From: Bacillota bacterium
Lineage (GTDB): Bacteria; Bacillota; Clostridia; Lachnospirales; Bianqueaceae
Length of the DNA: 64,000 nucleotides
NCBI GenBank assembly: GCA_017620135.1
Contig: JAFZQZ010000054.1
Coordinates: forward strand, 1 to 64,000
Reading direction: 5' to 3'
The notes beneath the pieces were generated by a model, which was given only the letters and a program-made list of their open reading frames with translations, had not been told where the DNA came from and ran no database searches. The position numbers and the translations under genes are program-made. Numbering within the stretch: the first letter of the stretch is position 1; every line of letters starts with the position of its first letter. This document shows positions 54,131 through 62,885 of the stretch, piece after piece.

Positions 54131-54994
54131 ATGGAAATCATGTTTTTGGGTACAAGAGCGGCCGATTACTGGCCCGGGTGCTTTGTCGGAATGGAGAACC
54201 GTTTCGATAAGGATAACCGCCGGACGACCAGTACACTGATCGACCGGCATATCTTGCTCGATGCCGGCGCGCATGTTCTGGATGAACTGCGCATCGCCGA
54301 TATCGAATATCTTCAGATCACGGATATTATCATCACACATTTTCATAATGATCATTTTAACGCGAAGAACATCGCGGCCATCGCGGCCGGGAGAGAGGCA
54401 CCGCTGCGGCTTTGGGTAACTGCCAAGGCAGTGGCTGAAGCAGTGGCTCTAGCGGAGGCTAAGGCGGAAGACGATGTGCGCGCTAAGATCCGTGCTGCCC
54501 TTTCGCAGATCCCCGGAACTGAGATCCATCCGATGAAACCCGGCGAAACCTATGAGCTTTCAGAGGATTTCCGGGTCACCGGCCTGCCGGCCAATCACGA
54601 TCCAAGGTACTTCCCGCAGCATCTGCTGATCGAAGCAGGCTTCCGGAAGGAAAAGCAGAAGATCTTCTACGGTATGGACGGCGGGTGGCTGCTCTTTGAT
54701 ACCTACCAGCGGCTCAAAAAACAGAAGCTGGATCTGATGATCCTGGACTGTACGGTGGGCGATTATGTGGGCGACCAGCGACTGGCTGAGCACAACAGCC
54801 TCCCGATGATCCGACTGATGCTGCCTTCGCTGAAAACGGTCGGCGCGATCGATGACCACACGGTGATCTATATCGACCATCTGGCATTCACGCTCCACAA
54901 ATCGCACGAGGAAACCGTGGAGATCTGCCGGAAAGACGGGATCCATGTAGCCTATGACGGACTCGTGATCCACAGTCCTGAATGGCTTGAATAG
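54131..54994 (+). CDS. MBL-fold phosphoribosyl-cyclic-phosphodiesterase-like hydrolase
   Basis: A 287-residue cytoplasmic metallo-hydrolase. Zinc ligands appear in ITHFHNDHFNAKN (HxHxDH), with further ligands in LPANHDPRY and LDCTVGDY; near the C-terminus IYIDHLAFTLH. The pattern (LGTRAADYWPGCF...NRRTTSTLIDRHILLDAG) is of the RNase Z/PhnP-like superfamily. Substrate not deducible. Start 54131 follows GGGAGG, which is part of a potential hairpin. A rhomboid gene follows by 17 bp. Confidence 0.8.
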   Translation: MEIMFLGTRAADYWPGCFVGMENRFDKDNRRTTSTLIDRHILLDAGAHVLDELRIADIEYLQITDIIITHFHNDHFNAKNIAAIAAGREAPLRLWVTAKAVAEAVALAEAKAEDDVRAKIRAALSQIPGTEIHPMKPGETYELSEDFRVTGLPANHDPRYFPQHLLIEAGFRKEKQKIFYGMDGGWLLFDTYQRLKKQKLDLMILDCTVGDYVGDQRLAEHNSLPMIRLMLPSLKTVGAIDDHTVIYIDHLAFTLHKSHEETVEICRKDGIHVAYDGLVIHSPEWLE

Positions 54995-55011
54995 GAAAAG
55001 GTGAGAAAACG

Positions 55012-55578
55012 ATGAAAAAACTGAAATTTGTCTGGAATGCCCCGGTCACGCTGGGATTTGTCATGCTTTGTATCGTTGCGCTGGTGCTCGGGTATCTGAC
55101 CGGCGGCTGGACGACGGAGCATCTGTTTATGACCTACCGATCCTCGCTGCTTTCGCTTCTGACCTATGTGCGGTTCTTCACACATGTCATCGGACACAGC
55201 AGCTGGGCCCACCTGATCGGGAACGCTTCCTATCTGCTGCTGCTCGGACCCGGGCTGGAAGAAAAGTACGGATCGGAACGGATCCTTTGGGTGATCGTTC
55301 TGACCGCCTTCGCCACGAGCCTGATCAACTTTATCTTCTTCCCGCATGTGGCGCTTTGCGGCGCCAGCGGCGTCGTATTTGCCTTTATCCTGCTGACGTC
55401 CTTCACCGGCTTCGGAAAAGGCGAGATCCCGATCACGTTTATTCTGGTGGCGGTGATCTATCTGGGCCAGCAGGTACTGGACGGACTGTTCGTACAGGAC
55501 AATATCTCGAATCTTTCCCACATCATCGGCGGTATCGTAGGATCTGTCCTCGGCTGGCAGTTCAACCGCCGCGGCTAA
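55012..55578 (+). CDS. Rhomboid-family intramembrane serine protease
   Basis: A 188-residue membrane protein with about six helices. The catalytic Ser119 is in CGASGVVFA and catalytic His170 in NLSHIIGG; HxxxxHxxxN-like HSSWAHLIGNASYLLLLG is in the first loop segment. Rhomboids cleave membrane proteins within the bilayer. Start follows AAAAGGTGAG, 17 bp after the MBL gene, so both are likely cotranscribed. Natural substrate unknown. Confidence 0.92.
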   Translation: MKKLKFVWNAPVTLGFVMLCIVALVLGYLTGGWTTEHLFMTYRSSLLSLLTYVRFFTHVIGHSSWAHLIGNASYLLLLGPGLEEKYGSERILWVIVLTAFATSLINFIFFPHVALCGASGVVFAFILLTSFTGFGKGEIPITFILVAVIYLGQQVLDGLFVQDNISNLSHIIGGIVGSVLGWQFNRRG

Positions 55579-55637
55579 ACTGCATGGTATGATCTCCATG
55601 ATATAACTTTTTTCTCACAGAGGAGGAGAACGGAACA

Positions 55638-57605
55638 ATGAAAACCTGGAAAAAAGTACTGGCTTGTTTTCTGGTTTTGCTGATGGTCCTGTCGCTGGCA
55701 GGATGTCAGGCGAAAAAGGAAGAGGAGGCGCCCGCTGCGAGCGAAGCGTCTCAGGAAGAGGCGAAGGAAGAATCAAAGACCGAAGAATCGGTCTCGGCTG
55801 AAGAGTCGAAGGCCGAAGAATCGGCCGCGGAGGAATCCAAGGCGGAAGAATCCGTAGAAGAAGCCAAGGCCGAAGAATCAAAGGCGGAGGAATCAGCGGA
55901 GGAGTCCAAAGCGGAAGAATCCAAAGCCGAAGAGTCCAAGGCTGAAGAGTCAAAAGCGGAAGAATCTCAGCCGGAAGAAACAACGGCCGAAGAGCCGGTT
56001 CCCGTCGAAAAGAACGGCGAGACCTACATTCTTTTCACCAGTGATATCCACTGCGGCGTCGATCAGGGATTCGGACTGGCAGGCCTGGCTGAAGTCAAGG
56101 CGCAGCTGGAAAAAGCCGGCTATGAAGTCATCCTGGTGGATGACGGTGACGCCATTCAGGGCGAGACGATCGGTACCCTGAGTAAGGGTGAAGCGATCGT
56201 CGATCTGATGAACGCGGTAGGATATCAGGTCGCCATCCCCGGCAACCACGAATTTGACTACGGCATGGATCGTTTCCTGGAACTGACCCAGAAAGCGGAA
56301 TATACCTACGTCAGCTGCAACTTCAATAAAGAAGGCGAACTGGTCTTCGCACCTTATGTGATTATTGAGGCCGCGGGACAGAAGATCGCGTTCGTCGGCG
56401 TCACGACGCCCAAGACGATCACCAGTTCCACCCCCGCTTACTTCCAGAATGAAGCCGGCGAATATGTCTACAGCTTCATGCAGGACGAAACGGGCGAAGG
56501 CGTGTATCAGGCCGTACAGAGCGCGATCGACGCGGCGCGCGCGGAAGGCGCGAACCTCGTCTATGTGATGGGACATCTCGGACTGGAAGCGGACTGCATG
56601 CCCTGGACCTACGCGGACGTGATCGCCAATGTCAGCGGCATCGATGTGTTCCTGGACGGTCACAGCCACGATACAGAACATGTAGTCATGACCGATAAGG
56701 ACGGCAACGAAGTGACCCGTCAGGCGGTCGGCACCAAGCTGAGCTGCATTGGTTACAGCCACATCGCGGCGGACGGCACCATCAAAGAGACCGGTCTGTG
56801 GAGCTGGCCGAACGACATGACACCCACGGAACTGTTCGGCATTGAGAATGAGATCGGCACCGTCGTTGAAGAAGCGGAAAAGGTGCTGGATGAGCAGCTT
56901 GGCTATGTCGTCGCGACCACTACGGTCGATCTGACGATCTATGATCCTACGCTGACCGACCAGTCCGGCAATCCGCTGCGTATCATCCGCAGTCAGGAAA
57001 CGAACCTGGGCGATCTTTGCGCGGACGCGTATCTGGATCAGTCCGGAGCGGACATCGCCTTCGTGAATGGCGGCGGTATCCGTGTCAGCATCAAGAAAGG
57101 TGACATTACGTACGGCGATATCATCAACGTTCATCCGTTCGGCAATATGATGACCGTGATCGAAGTGACCGGTCAGCAGATCCTGGACGCCCTGGAGTGG
57201 GGCTCTCACGGACTGCCCAACCAGAGCGGCGGATTCCTGCAGGTCGCTGGCCTGACCTATGAGATCAATGTCGATATCGACAGCCCCTGCCAGATCGATG
57301 AAAACGGCATGTTTGCCGGCGTCGAAGGCGAGAGACGTGTCCAGAACGTTATGGTAGGCGGCGAGCCAATCGATCCGGAGAAGACCTACACACTGGCCAG
57401 CCACGATTATATGCTGCTGAACAAGGGCGACGGCTACTCGATGTTCGAGGGCTGCACCGTGCTGCAGGATAGAGTCAAACTGGATAACCAGGTACTGATC
57501 GACTACATCACCGGAACGCTTGGCGGAGAAGTCGGCGCGGACTACGCGGATCCTTACGGACAGGGAAGGATCACGATCATCCAGACAGAGACCACAGACG
57601 AATAA
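55638..57605 (+). CDS. 5'-nucleotidase/UshA-type lipoprotein with Ser/Glu/Lys-rich spacer
   Basis: A 655-residue surface lipoprotein: signal peptide ending in LAGC (lipidated Cys23), a low-complexity spacer (about 28-115) of near-repeats of KAEES, a calcineurin-like phosphoesterase domain (about 125-370) with DIHCGVD, DDGDAIQG, GNHEFDYG and DGHSHDTEH metal motifs, and a C-terminal 5'-nucleotidase domain (about 400-620) with the substrate-binding NGGGIR. It removes phosphate from extracellular nucleotides, yielding nucleosides for uptake. Start follows GAGGAGAA. The spacer probably reaches through the wall. Confidence 0.93.
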   Translation: MKTWKKVLACFLVLLMVLSLAGCQAKKEEEAPAASEASQEEAKEESKTEESVSAEESKAEESAAEESKAEESVEEAKAEESKAEESAEESKAEESKAEESKAEESKAEESQPEETTAEEPVPVEKNGETYILFTSDIHCGVDQGFGLAGLAEVKAQLEKAGYEVILVDDGDAIQGETIGTLSKGEAIVDLMNAVGYQVAIPGNHEFDYGMDRFLELTQKAEYTYVSCNFNKEGELVFAPYVIIEAAGQKIAFVGVTTPKTITSSTPAYFQNEAGEYVYSFMQDETGEGVYQAVQSAIDAARAEGANLVYVMGHLGLEADCMPWTYADVIANVSGIDVFLDGHSHDTEHVVMTDKDGNEVTRQAVGTKLSCIGYSHIAADGTIKETGLWSWPNDMTPTELFGIENEIGTVVEEAEKVLDEQLGYVVATTTVDLTIYDPTLTDQSGNPLRIIRSQETNLGDLCADAYLDQSGADIAFVNGGGIRVSIKKGDITYGDIINVHPFGNMMTVIEVTGQQILDALEWGSHGLPNQSGGFLQVAGLTYEINVDIDSPCQIDENGMFAGVEGERRVQNVMVGGEPIDPEKTYTLASHDYMLLNKGDGYSMFEGCTVLQDRVKLDNQVLIDYITGTLGGEVGADYADPYGQGRITIIQTETTDE

Positions 57606-57610
57606 GTACG

Positions 57611-58177
57611 ATGTTATGGATCATCAGACACGGTCTGACAGAGTGGAATGTCCGTCATAAGCTTCAGGGCCAGACGGACATTCCATTATGCGACGAAGGC
57701 CGGCGGCAGGCGGAAGCGGAGCGGGAAGAGCTCGCGGATATCCACCTCGATATCTGTTTCTGCTCGCCGCTTGCCCGCGCACGCGAGACGGCCGGGATCC
57801 TGCTGGAAGGCCGGGACGTGCCGATCGTTTTCGATGACCGGCTCAGGGAGATGAACTTCGGCCTCTATGAAGGGCTGGAACACAGCTTCAGTATCCCGGA
57901 CTGTCCGATCAACATCTTTTTTCAGCATCCGGAACTCTACGACGATCAGCTGGACGATGAAAAACGAAAAGGCGCGGAGACCATGGAAGAGCTTTTCGCC
58001 CGGACCGGGTCGTTCCTTCAGGAGGTCATCTATCCCCGGCTGGAAAAGGGCGAAGACATTCTGATCGTGGGGCACGGCGCGATGAATTCCAGTATCGTCT
58101 GCCAGGTGAAAGATCTTCCGCTGGCTGAGTTCTGGAGCACGGGCATCCCCCAATGTAAACGGATAAGACTGTTATAA
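57611..58177 (+). CDS. Histidine phosphatase (phosphoglycerate-mutase superfamily)
   Basis: A 188-residue cytoplasmic phosphatase. The catalytic RHG (His7) is in WIIRHGLTEWN; the second His is in VGHGAMNSS, and the acid residue in REMNFGLYEGL. Substrates in this superfamily include phosphosugars and nucleotides such as alpha-ribazole phosphate; not determinable here. It starts 5 bp after the nucleotidase stop and is probably cotranscribed; the ribosome site is weak. Confidence 0.88.
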   Translation: MLWIIRHGLTEWNVRHKLQGQTDIPLCDEGRRQAEAEREELADIHLDICFCSPLARARETAGILLEGRDVPIVFDDRLREMNFGLYEGLEHSFSIPDCPINIFFQHPELYDDQLDDEKRKGAETMEELFARTGSFLQEVIYPRLEKGEDILIVGHGAMNSSIVCQVKDLPLAEFWSTGIPQCKRIRLL

Positions 58178-58197
58178 AAACTATCAGGAGGTAAAAC

Positions 58198-59004
58198 TTG
58201 GCACTCATTCACGCGAATTTTTTCTCCCAGGCTGTGGGAATGGAGCGGCAGATCGAAGTGATCCTGCCACAGGTCTCAAACGGCGTCGGCCAGGCCGGCG
58301 CGGACGAGACCGGCATGACGGATATCCCTGTCCTGTACCTGCTGCACGGCGGGTCGGACGACCACACCATCTGGCAGCGCCGCACGTCGATCGAGCGCTA
58401 CGCCACCGCTAAAGGGCTCGCGGTCATCATGCCATCGACCGATCTGGGCTTTTACTGTGACATGAAGTACGGCTACGACTACTTCCGCTACATTGGCGAA
58501 GAACTGCCTAAGATCGTGCATGAATTCTTCCCCGCGCTGTCTGTGAGCCGCGAGAAAACCTTCGTCGCCGGCCTTTCGATGGGCGGCTTCGGCGCTTTTA
58601 AGCTGGGCATCCACTTCCCGGAGAAGTTCTCCTACGCGGCGAGCCTGTCCGGGTTTCTGGACCCTGCCGAGGACCTGAAGGCTTTCGCGGCACGGCCGGA
58701 CCGGCCGGAGAGTGCTTTCGACTGGATCTACGGGAGCGCGGAAGAAGTCGTCGGCACGATCGACGATCTTCCGTATCAGCTGGACGAGCAGATCCGGAAG
58801 AAAGCGAAACTGCCCCGCTTCTTTATGGCCTGCGGAACAGAGGACTTCCTCTATCAGACGAATCTCCGGTTCAAAAACCGTTTTGAAGGCCGTATCGATC
58901 TGACCTGGCTCGAAGAGCCGGGTACCCACGAGTGGGGGTTCTGGGACCGCAACATCCAGCGGGTGCTTGACTGGCTTCCCCTGGAAGAAAGGAGGGCACG
59001 CTGA
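58198..59004 (+). CDS. Esterase D-like alpha/beta hydrolase (first of tandem pair)
   Basis: A 268-residue cytoplasmic esterase of the tributyrin-esterase/S-formylglutathione-hydrolase group. The oxyanion segment is YLLHGGSDDHTIW, the nucleophile Ser127 lies in GLSMGGFGAFK, and the catalytic His is in PGTHEWGFW. The start is TTG at 58198, directly behind an ideal AGGAGG with 7-base spacing; no ATG fits. The next esterase overlaps the stop by one base. Confidence 0.88.
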   Translation: MALIHANFFSQAVGMERQIEVILPQVSNGVGQAGADETGMTDIPVLYLLHGGSDDHTIWQRRTSIERYATAKGLAVIMPSTDLGFYCDMKYGYDYFRYIGEELPKIVHEFFPALSVSREKTFVAGLSMGGFGAFKLGIHFPEKFSYAASLSGFLDPAEDLKAFAARPDRPESAFDWIYGSAEEVVGTIDDLPYQLDEQIRKKAKLPRFFMACGTEDFLYQTNLRFKNRFEGRIDLTWLEEPGTHEWGFWDRNIQRVLDWLPLEERRAR

Positions 59005-59807
59005 TGGCACTGTTTCAGGTCAAATTCTTTGCCGAAACGCTCGGCATGTGTACATCCGTCAACGTGATCCTTCCGCAGAAGATCCACGGGATCGGCGTCG
59101 AGGGAAGTAAGGGGACGAAAGACCGGTATCCGGTCCTGTACCTGCTGCACGGCGCTTCCGACGACCATACCATCTGGCTGCGCCGGACGAACATCGAACG
59201 CTATGTGGCATCGATGGATCTGGCCGTGGTGATGCCGGAGGTGTTCCTTTCCCGCTATGAAAATATGTTGCACGGTCCGAGATACAGCGACTATATCACC
59301 GAGGAACTGCCGAAGATCATGGCGCAGTTTTTCCCGATCTCCACGGCGCCGGAAGACCAGTTCATCGCCGGTCTTTCCATGGGCGGCATGGGGGCGCTGA
59401 AGTCCGGCCTTGCCAAGCCGGAAAAATACGCGGCGGTCGGCGTGTTCTCTTCGGGCAATCTTTTCTACCGGTCCGATCAGACGACCCCGCTGATCCAGAA
59501 CCGACCCAGCGGTGGTGTGCCCACGTCTGTGGCGATCTACGGCACGGCGGATCAGTCGACCCTGCAGGGAACGAAGTGGGATCCCTTCGTACTGGGCGAG
59601 GAAAACCTCGCGGCCGGAAAGAAAATGCCACGGTTCTTCCATGTGTGCGGGACGGAAGACTTCCTGCTTTACAGCGCGCATAAGACCAGAGACTGGTTCG
59701 GCAAACATCCACAGATCGATTATACCTACCAGGAAGCGCCCGGTTCGCATACCTGGGAGTTCTGGGATACCTGGGTACAGGCATTCCTGAAATGGCTGGA
59801 ACTGTAA
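59004..59807 (+). CDS. Esterase D-like alpha/beta hydrolase (second of tandem pair)
   Basis: A 267-residue homologue of the previous protein, same layout: YLLHGASDDHTIW, Ser125 in GLSMGGMGALK, His in PGSHTWEFWD. The start ATG overlaps the previous TGA by one base and follows AAAGGAGGG. Sequence has drifted much between the copies (e.g. the segment after the nucleophile), indicating an old duplication and possibly different acyl specificities. Together they may deacetylate imported sugars. Confidence 0.88.
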   Translation: MALFQVKFFAETLGMCTSVNVILPQKIHGIGVEGSKGTKDRYPVLYLLHGASDDHTIWLRRTNIERYVASMDLAVVMPEVFLSRYENMLHGPRYSDYITEELPKIMAQFFPISTAPEDQFIAGLSMGGMGALKSGLAKPEKYAAVGVFSSGNLFYRSDQTTPLIQNRPSGGVPTSVAIYGTADQSTLQGTKWDPFVLGEENLAAGKKMPRFFHVCGTEDFLLYSAHKTRDWFGKHPQIDYTYQEAPGSHTWEFWDTWVQAFLKWLEL

Positions 59808-59826
59808 AAGATAAAGGAATGATGTT

Positions 59827-60627
59827 ATGAAAATCACGATTCTCGGCACGGGCAACGCCCAGGTCACAGAATGCTACAATACCTGCTTTGTCCTCTCGGA
59901 CGGCGACAGACATTTCATGGTCGACGGGGGCGGCGGGAACACGATCCTTCGCCAGCTGAAGCTCTCGGGCCTTAAATGGCAGGATATGCGGGATATCTTC
60001 CTCACCCATAAACACCTGGATCATATCATGGGCATCGTCTGGATGATGCGGATGATCTGCCAGAACATCAGCCGCGGCAATTACGAAGGCGAAGCCCGGA
60101 TCTACGGGCACGGCGAGGTGCTGGAGATCCTTCGGGACCTGGCGGAAAAGCTGCTGGATAAAAAAGATTTCGCGCATGTCGGAAAAAGCCTTCACCTGAT
60201 CGAGGTAAAGGACGGCGAGAGCCTTGAAATCATAGGGAAGAAGGTCACGTTTTTCGATATCGGTTCCACGAAAGCCAAACAGTTCGGATTTTCCATGGAA
60301 CTGGGCGGCGGTGAGAAACTGACCTGCTGCGGGGATGAGCCCTTCGCGGAATGCGAACGCGCCTACGCCGAGAACAGCAAGTGGCTCCTTTCGGAGGCGT
60401 TCTGCCTCTACGGGGAGCGTGCTGTCTTCAAGCCGTACGAGAAACATCATTCGACGGTGAAGGAAGCCTGCGAGCTGGCCGCACAGCTGAACGTGCCAAA
60501 CCTGATCCTCTATCATACGGAAGACAGGAATATCCGCGACCGCAAGCGGCTTTATACGGAAGAGGGAAAAGCCTTTTATCACGGTAATCTCTTTGTCCCC
60601 GATGATCTGGAAGTGCTGGAACTGTAA
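59827..60627 (+). CDS. MBL-fold hydrolase, RNase Z-like
   Basis: A 266-residue cytoplasmic metallo-hydrolase. It begins MKITILGTGNA and shows the zinc site LTHKHLDHIMGI (HxHxDH); a late CGDEPF and a His in YHTEDRN supply other ligands. The RNase Z-like pattern suggests phosphodiester or related substrates but it lacks an obvious exosite; function uncertain. Ribosome site AAAGGA, 19 bp after the esterase gene. Confidence 0.82.
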   Translation: MKITILGTGNAQVTECYNTCFVLSDGDRHFMVDGGGGNTILRQLKLSGLKWQDMRDIFLTHKHLDHIMGIVWMMRMICQNISRGNYEGEARIYGHGEVLEILRDLAEKLLDKKDFAHVGKSLHLIEVKDGESLEIIGKKVTFFDIGSTKAKQFGFSMELGGGEKLTCCGDEPFAECERAYAENSKWLLSEAFCLYGERAVFKPYEKHHSTVKEACELAAQLNVPNLILYHTEDRNIRDRKRLYTEEGKAFYHGNLFVPDDLEVLEL

Positions 60628-60644
60628 AAGATTATGCCATCGTT

Positions 60645-60684
60645 ATGCCGAATGGAGCGAAAGGGTTCCATTCGGCATTTTTTT
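60645..60684 (+). terminator. Strong intrinsic terminator of the 55638-60627 gene group
   Basis: Perfect 12 bp stem ATGCCGAATGGA (60645-60656) with TCCATTCGGCAT (60667-60678), then a run of T to 60684. Confidence 0.96.
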
Positions 60685-60685
60685 G

Positions 60686-60694
60686 TGGTATAAA
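60686..60694 (+). promoter_or_regulatory. Extended -10 promoter of the orphan gene
   Basis: TGGTATAAA directly after the terminator, 33 bp before the start at 60727. Confidence 0.55.
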
Positions 60695-60726
60695 TGGAGT
60701 ATCAAAACTACAGGAGAGTGAAAACC

Positions 60727-62817
60727 ATGCCGAAGAAAGAAGAATTATATACCAACAATATCCAGCCGCGCTACGAATCTCTGGAAGAAGGCGGGCTTGA
60801 AGAGCTGACACAGGCACAGATCAGCAGCCTGAACAATGCGAATCCGTTCTATATGGAACTGGGTCTAAGGATCAGAGAAAACGGAGAGCCTGAAAGCCTT
60901 GGATGGGTGCCCCGTATGTTCGTCATGGGACGGGACGAGAACGGACACGACAAGATGAAAACGATCTCGGAGACCGGGATGAAAGTCGGAAGCAAGGAGT
61001 TCTGGGAGCAGGTGCAGATGGGAAATGTATTCGCGTATCCGGTCGGAGCGAATGAGCCCGTCCAGCTGCAGGTAAAATCCAGTGGCAACAGAACCGCCAA
61101 GATGAACTACAGCAAACCGGTTAAGCCGGAGGAACTGCCTCAGGCACCTGTACAGCCCGTTAAATGGTATCATCGGGTACTGGGATTTTTCCGGATCGGA
61201 AACTACAGAGAAATGGTGCAGCGTTTTGACAATCATCAGCCTGATCACGCGGCCATCGTACAGAAGTTTTCGTCGATGAAAGAAGGTCGTGAGGGAGTCA
61301 AAGAGATCGAGACCGAAAGACATGAGGAAGATTATAAGGCAGAGCGAGCTCGCCTGGAAGAGATAGAGAAAGAAAGACTGAGAAAAGAAGCGGAAAAAGA
61401 AGAAGCGGCGCTTCGGTCAAATGTCGAAAGCACCATCAGACGCCATGGGCAGATCGATCGTGGTATATACCAGATGACTTCTGTCTACCAGCCGGTTCCC
61501 CAGTATGACGCGTCTCTGGAAAAACTGACCGAAGGCGAAGCAGGCATGAACGGCGAGATAGCCAAACAAAGCAAGGCCGGTCTATATCTGAAAGAGGATT
61601 TCAACAAGCTGAAAGTCTTCGGTAAGGATCAGATCGATCTCTCAAAGATCGAACTTGGAAAGAGCGGCAAGGCAGTCACTAACGAGGAATTCGCGGCGGT
61701 CACGTTCTTCGCGCTCTGGGACAACAAAAACATGATGCAGGCGATTCGGACTCAAGAGACCGAGGATATCTGGGCCAAGAAGTCTTTGAAGGATTTTGGA
61801 TATGATGAACAGCAGGCGGAGGATATTCTGACCGCGCAGTCCAGAAACTGGTATACCGCGGATCTGTTCCTCGTACCGCCGAGAGATAATGAAGGATCTT
61901 ATTTTGAAAAAACCACCAATCCCGGAAGAGAAGATGCCGTAAAGGCGTTCCAGGCGTATGAGAAAGGCGACAAGACAAAACTGGCCGGAATCATCGCACA
62001 GGGCCTTAATAAGGCGGCAAAGGACCTGATCCTCGAACAGAAGACCGAGTTCTCGGAGCAAGCGAAAGGGATCATAGCAAGTACTTCTCTTCTGATGGAT
62101 ATCATGAAAAAAGATCCGGATCTTGAAACACTGGCAAAGCAGCAGGGACTGAGCGACGAAAACCTGCAGGCGGCCAAAGGTATGGCAGAACTTCATAAGA
62201 TCCAGAAAGATCGGGAAGAAGCAGAATACAAGATGGCCAAAGCCATCCAGGAAGGAAAAGAACTGACGGCTGAGGAAAAAGCGATCCTTTTGAAACCGAT
62301 CATTAAAGGACGACTGACACAGGAACAGATGGCGGCAGACAACGCCAGGAACTGTACGGCGGCAGGAGAAAAAAGTATGGAGATCGGCGAAAACATGGTG
62401 ATGGCTGACAGAAATACGCAGGATAAATGGAAAGCGGATCCTCAGTCCAGACCGGATCCCGGATATAAGCGGATCCATATGGATACATACAACAAAGTAG
62501 ATAAGGGAATCCAAAAACTGCTTTCGCCGGTATCCGACACAATGAAAAACCTGGGAACCAAACATGGTCCGAAACATCTGGACATGATCGCGGATGAGAT
62601 CATCAAACAGGACGGCCTGGCTGAGAAGCCGACCAAAGAGCTTTTCGGCCAGCTCAATGAGCGTCAGTCTGAGAGCAAGTATAATATCATCTCCGCCGGC
62701 TCCAAAGCATCAAATACGATCGCAAAGAACATGGAGAACGCGAAGAACGAACAGCTGGATCAGCCTCAGGCAAATAAGAACAAAGAGATCGGGAACGGTC
62801 TCGGCGCAGGCCTCTGA
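60727..62817 (+). CDS. Large hydrophilic orphan protein, unknown function
   Basis: A 697-residue soluble, highly charged protein with no signal peptide or membrane helix. The N-terminal part (about 1-130) may be globular (VPRMFVMGRDENGHDKMKTIS); a strongly coiled-coil segment lies at about 195-240 (Glu/Lys/Arg-rich); the remainder is mainly helical, with short motifs such as KAVTNEEFAAVTFFALWDN and repeated KxAKxI-like turns to the end. I recognise no family or catalytic motif. Start follows GGAGAG. It stands alone between two terminators, with slightly more Lys codons than neighbours. Confidence 0.8.
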   Translation: MPKKEELYTNNIQPRYESLEEGGLEELTQAQISSLNNANPFYMELGLRIRENGEPESLGWVPRMFVMGRDENGHDKMKTISETGMKVGSKEFWEQVQMGNVFAYPVGANEPVQLQVKSSGNRTAKMNYSKPVKPEELPQAPVQPVKWYHRVLGFFRIGNYREMVQRFDNHQPDHAAIVQKFSSMKEGREGVKEIETERHEEDYKAERARLEEIEKERLRKEAEKEEAALRSNVESTIRRHGQIDRGIYQMTSVYQPVPQYDASLEKLTEGEAGMNGEIAKQSKAGLYLKEDFNKLKVFGKDQIDLSKIELGKSGKAVTNEEFAAVTFFALWDNKNMMQAIRTQETEDIWAKKSLKDFGYDEQQAEDILTAQSRNWYTADLFLVPPRDNEGSYFEKTTNPGREDAVKAFQAYEKGDKTKLAGIIAQGLNKAAKDLILEQKTEFSEQAKGIIASTSLLMDIMKKDPDLETLAKQQGLSDENLQAAKGMAELHKIQKDREEAEYKMAKAIQEGKELTAEEKAILLKPIIKGRLTQEQMAADNARNCTAAGEKSMEIGENMVMADRNTQDKWKADPQSRPDPGYKRIHMDTYNKVDKGIQKLLSPVSDTMKNLGTKHGPKHLDMIADEIIKQDGLAEKPTKELFGQLNERQSESKYNIISAGSKASNTIAKNMENAKNEQLDQPQANKNKEIGNGLGAGL

Positions 62818-62839
62818 TCCCTGACTAGTCCGATATATG

Positions 62840-62880
62840 AAAACGGAGCCATAGCATTCATTGCTATAGCTCCGTTTATT
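62840..62880. terminator. Bidirectional terminator between the orphan gene and the MFS gene
   Basis: AAACGGAGCCATAGCA (62841-62856) pairs with TGCTATAGCTCCGTTT (62862-62877) with one mismatch; A/T-rich flanks on both sides serve both strands. Confidence 0.88.
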
Positions 62881-62885
62881 ATGGA

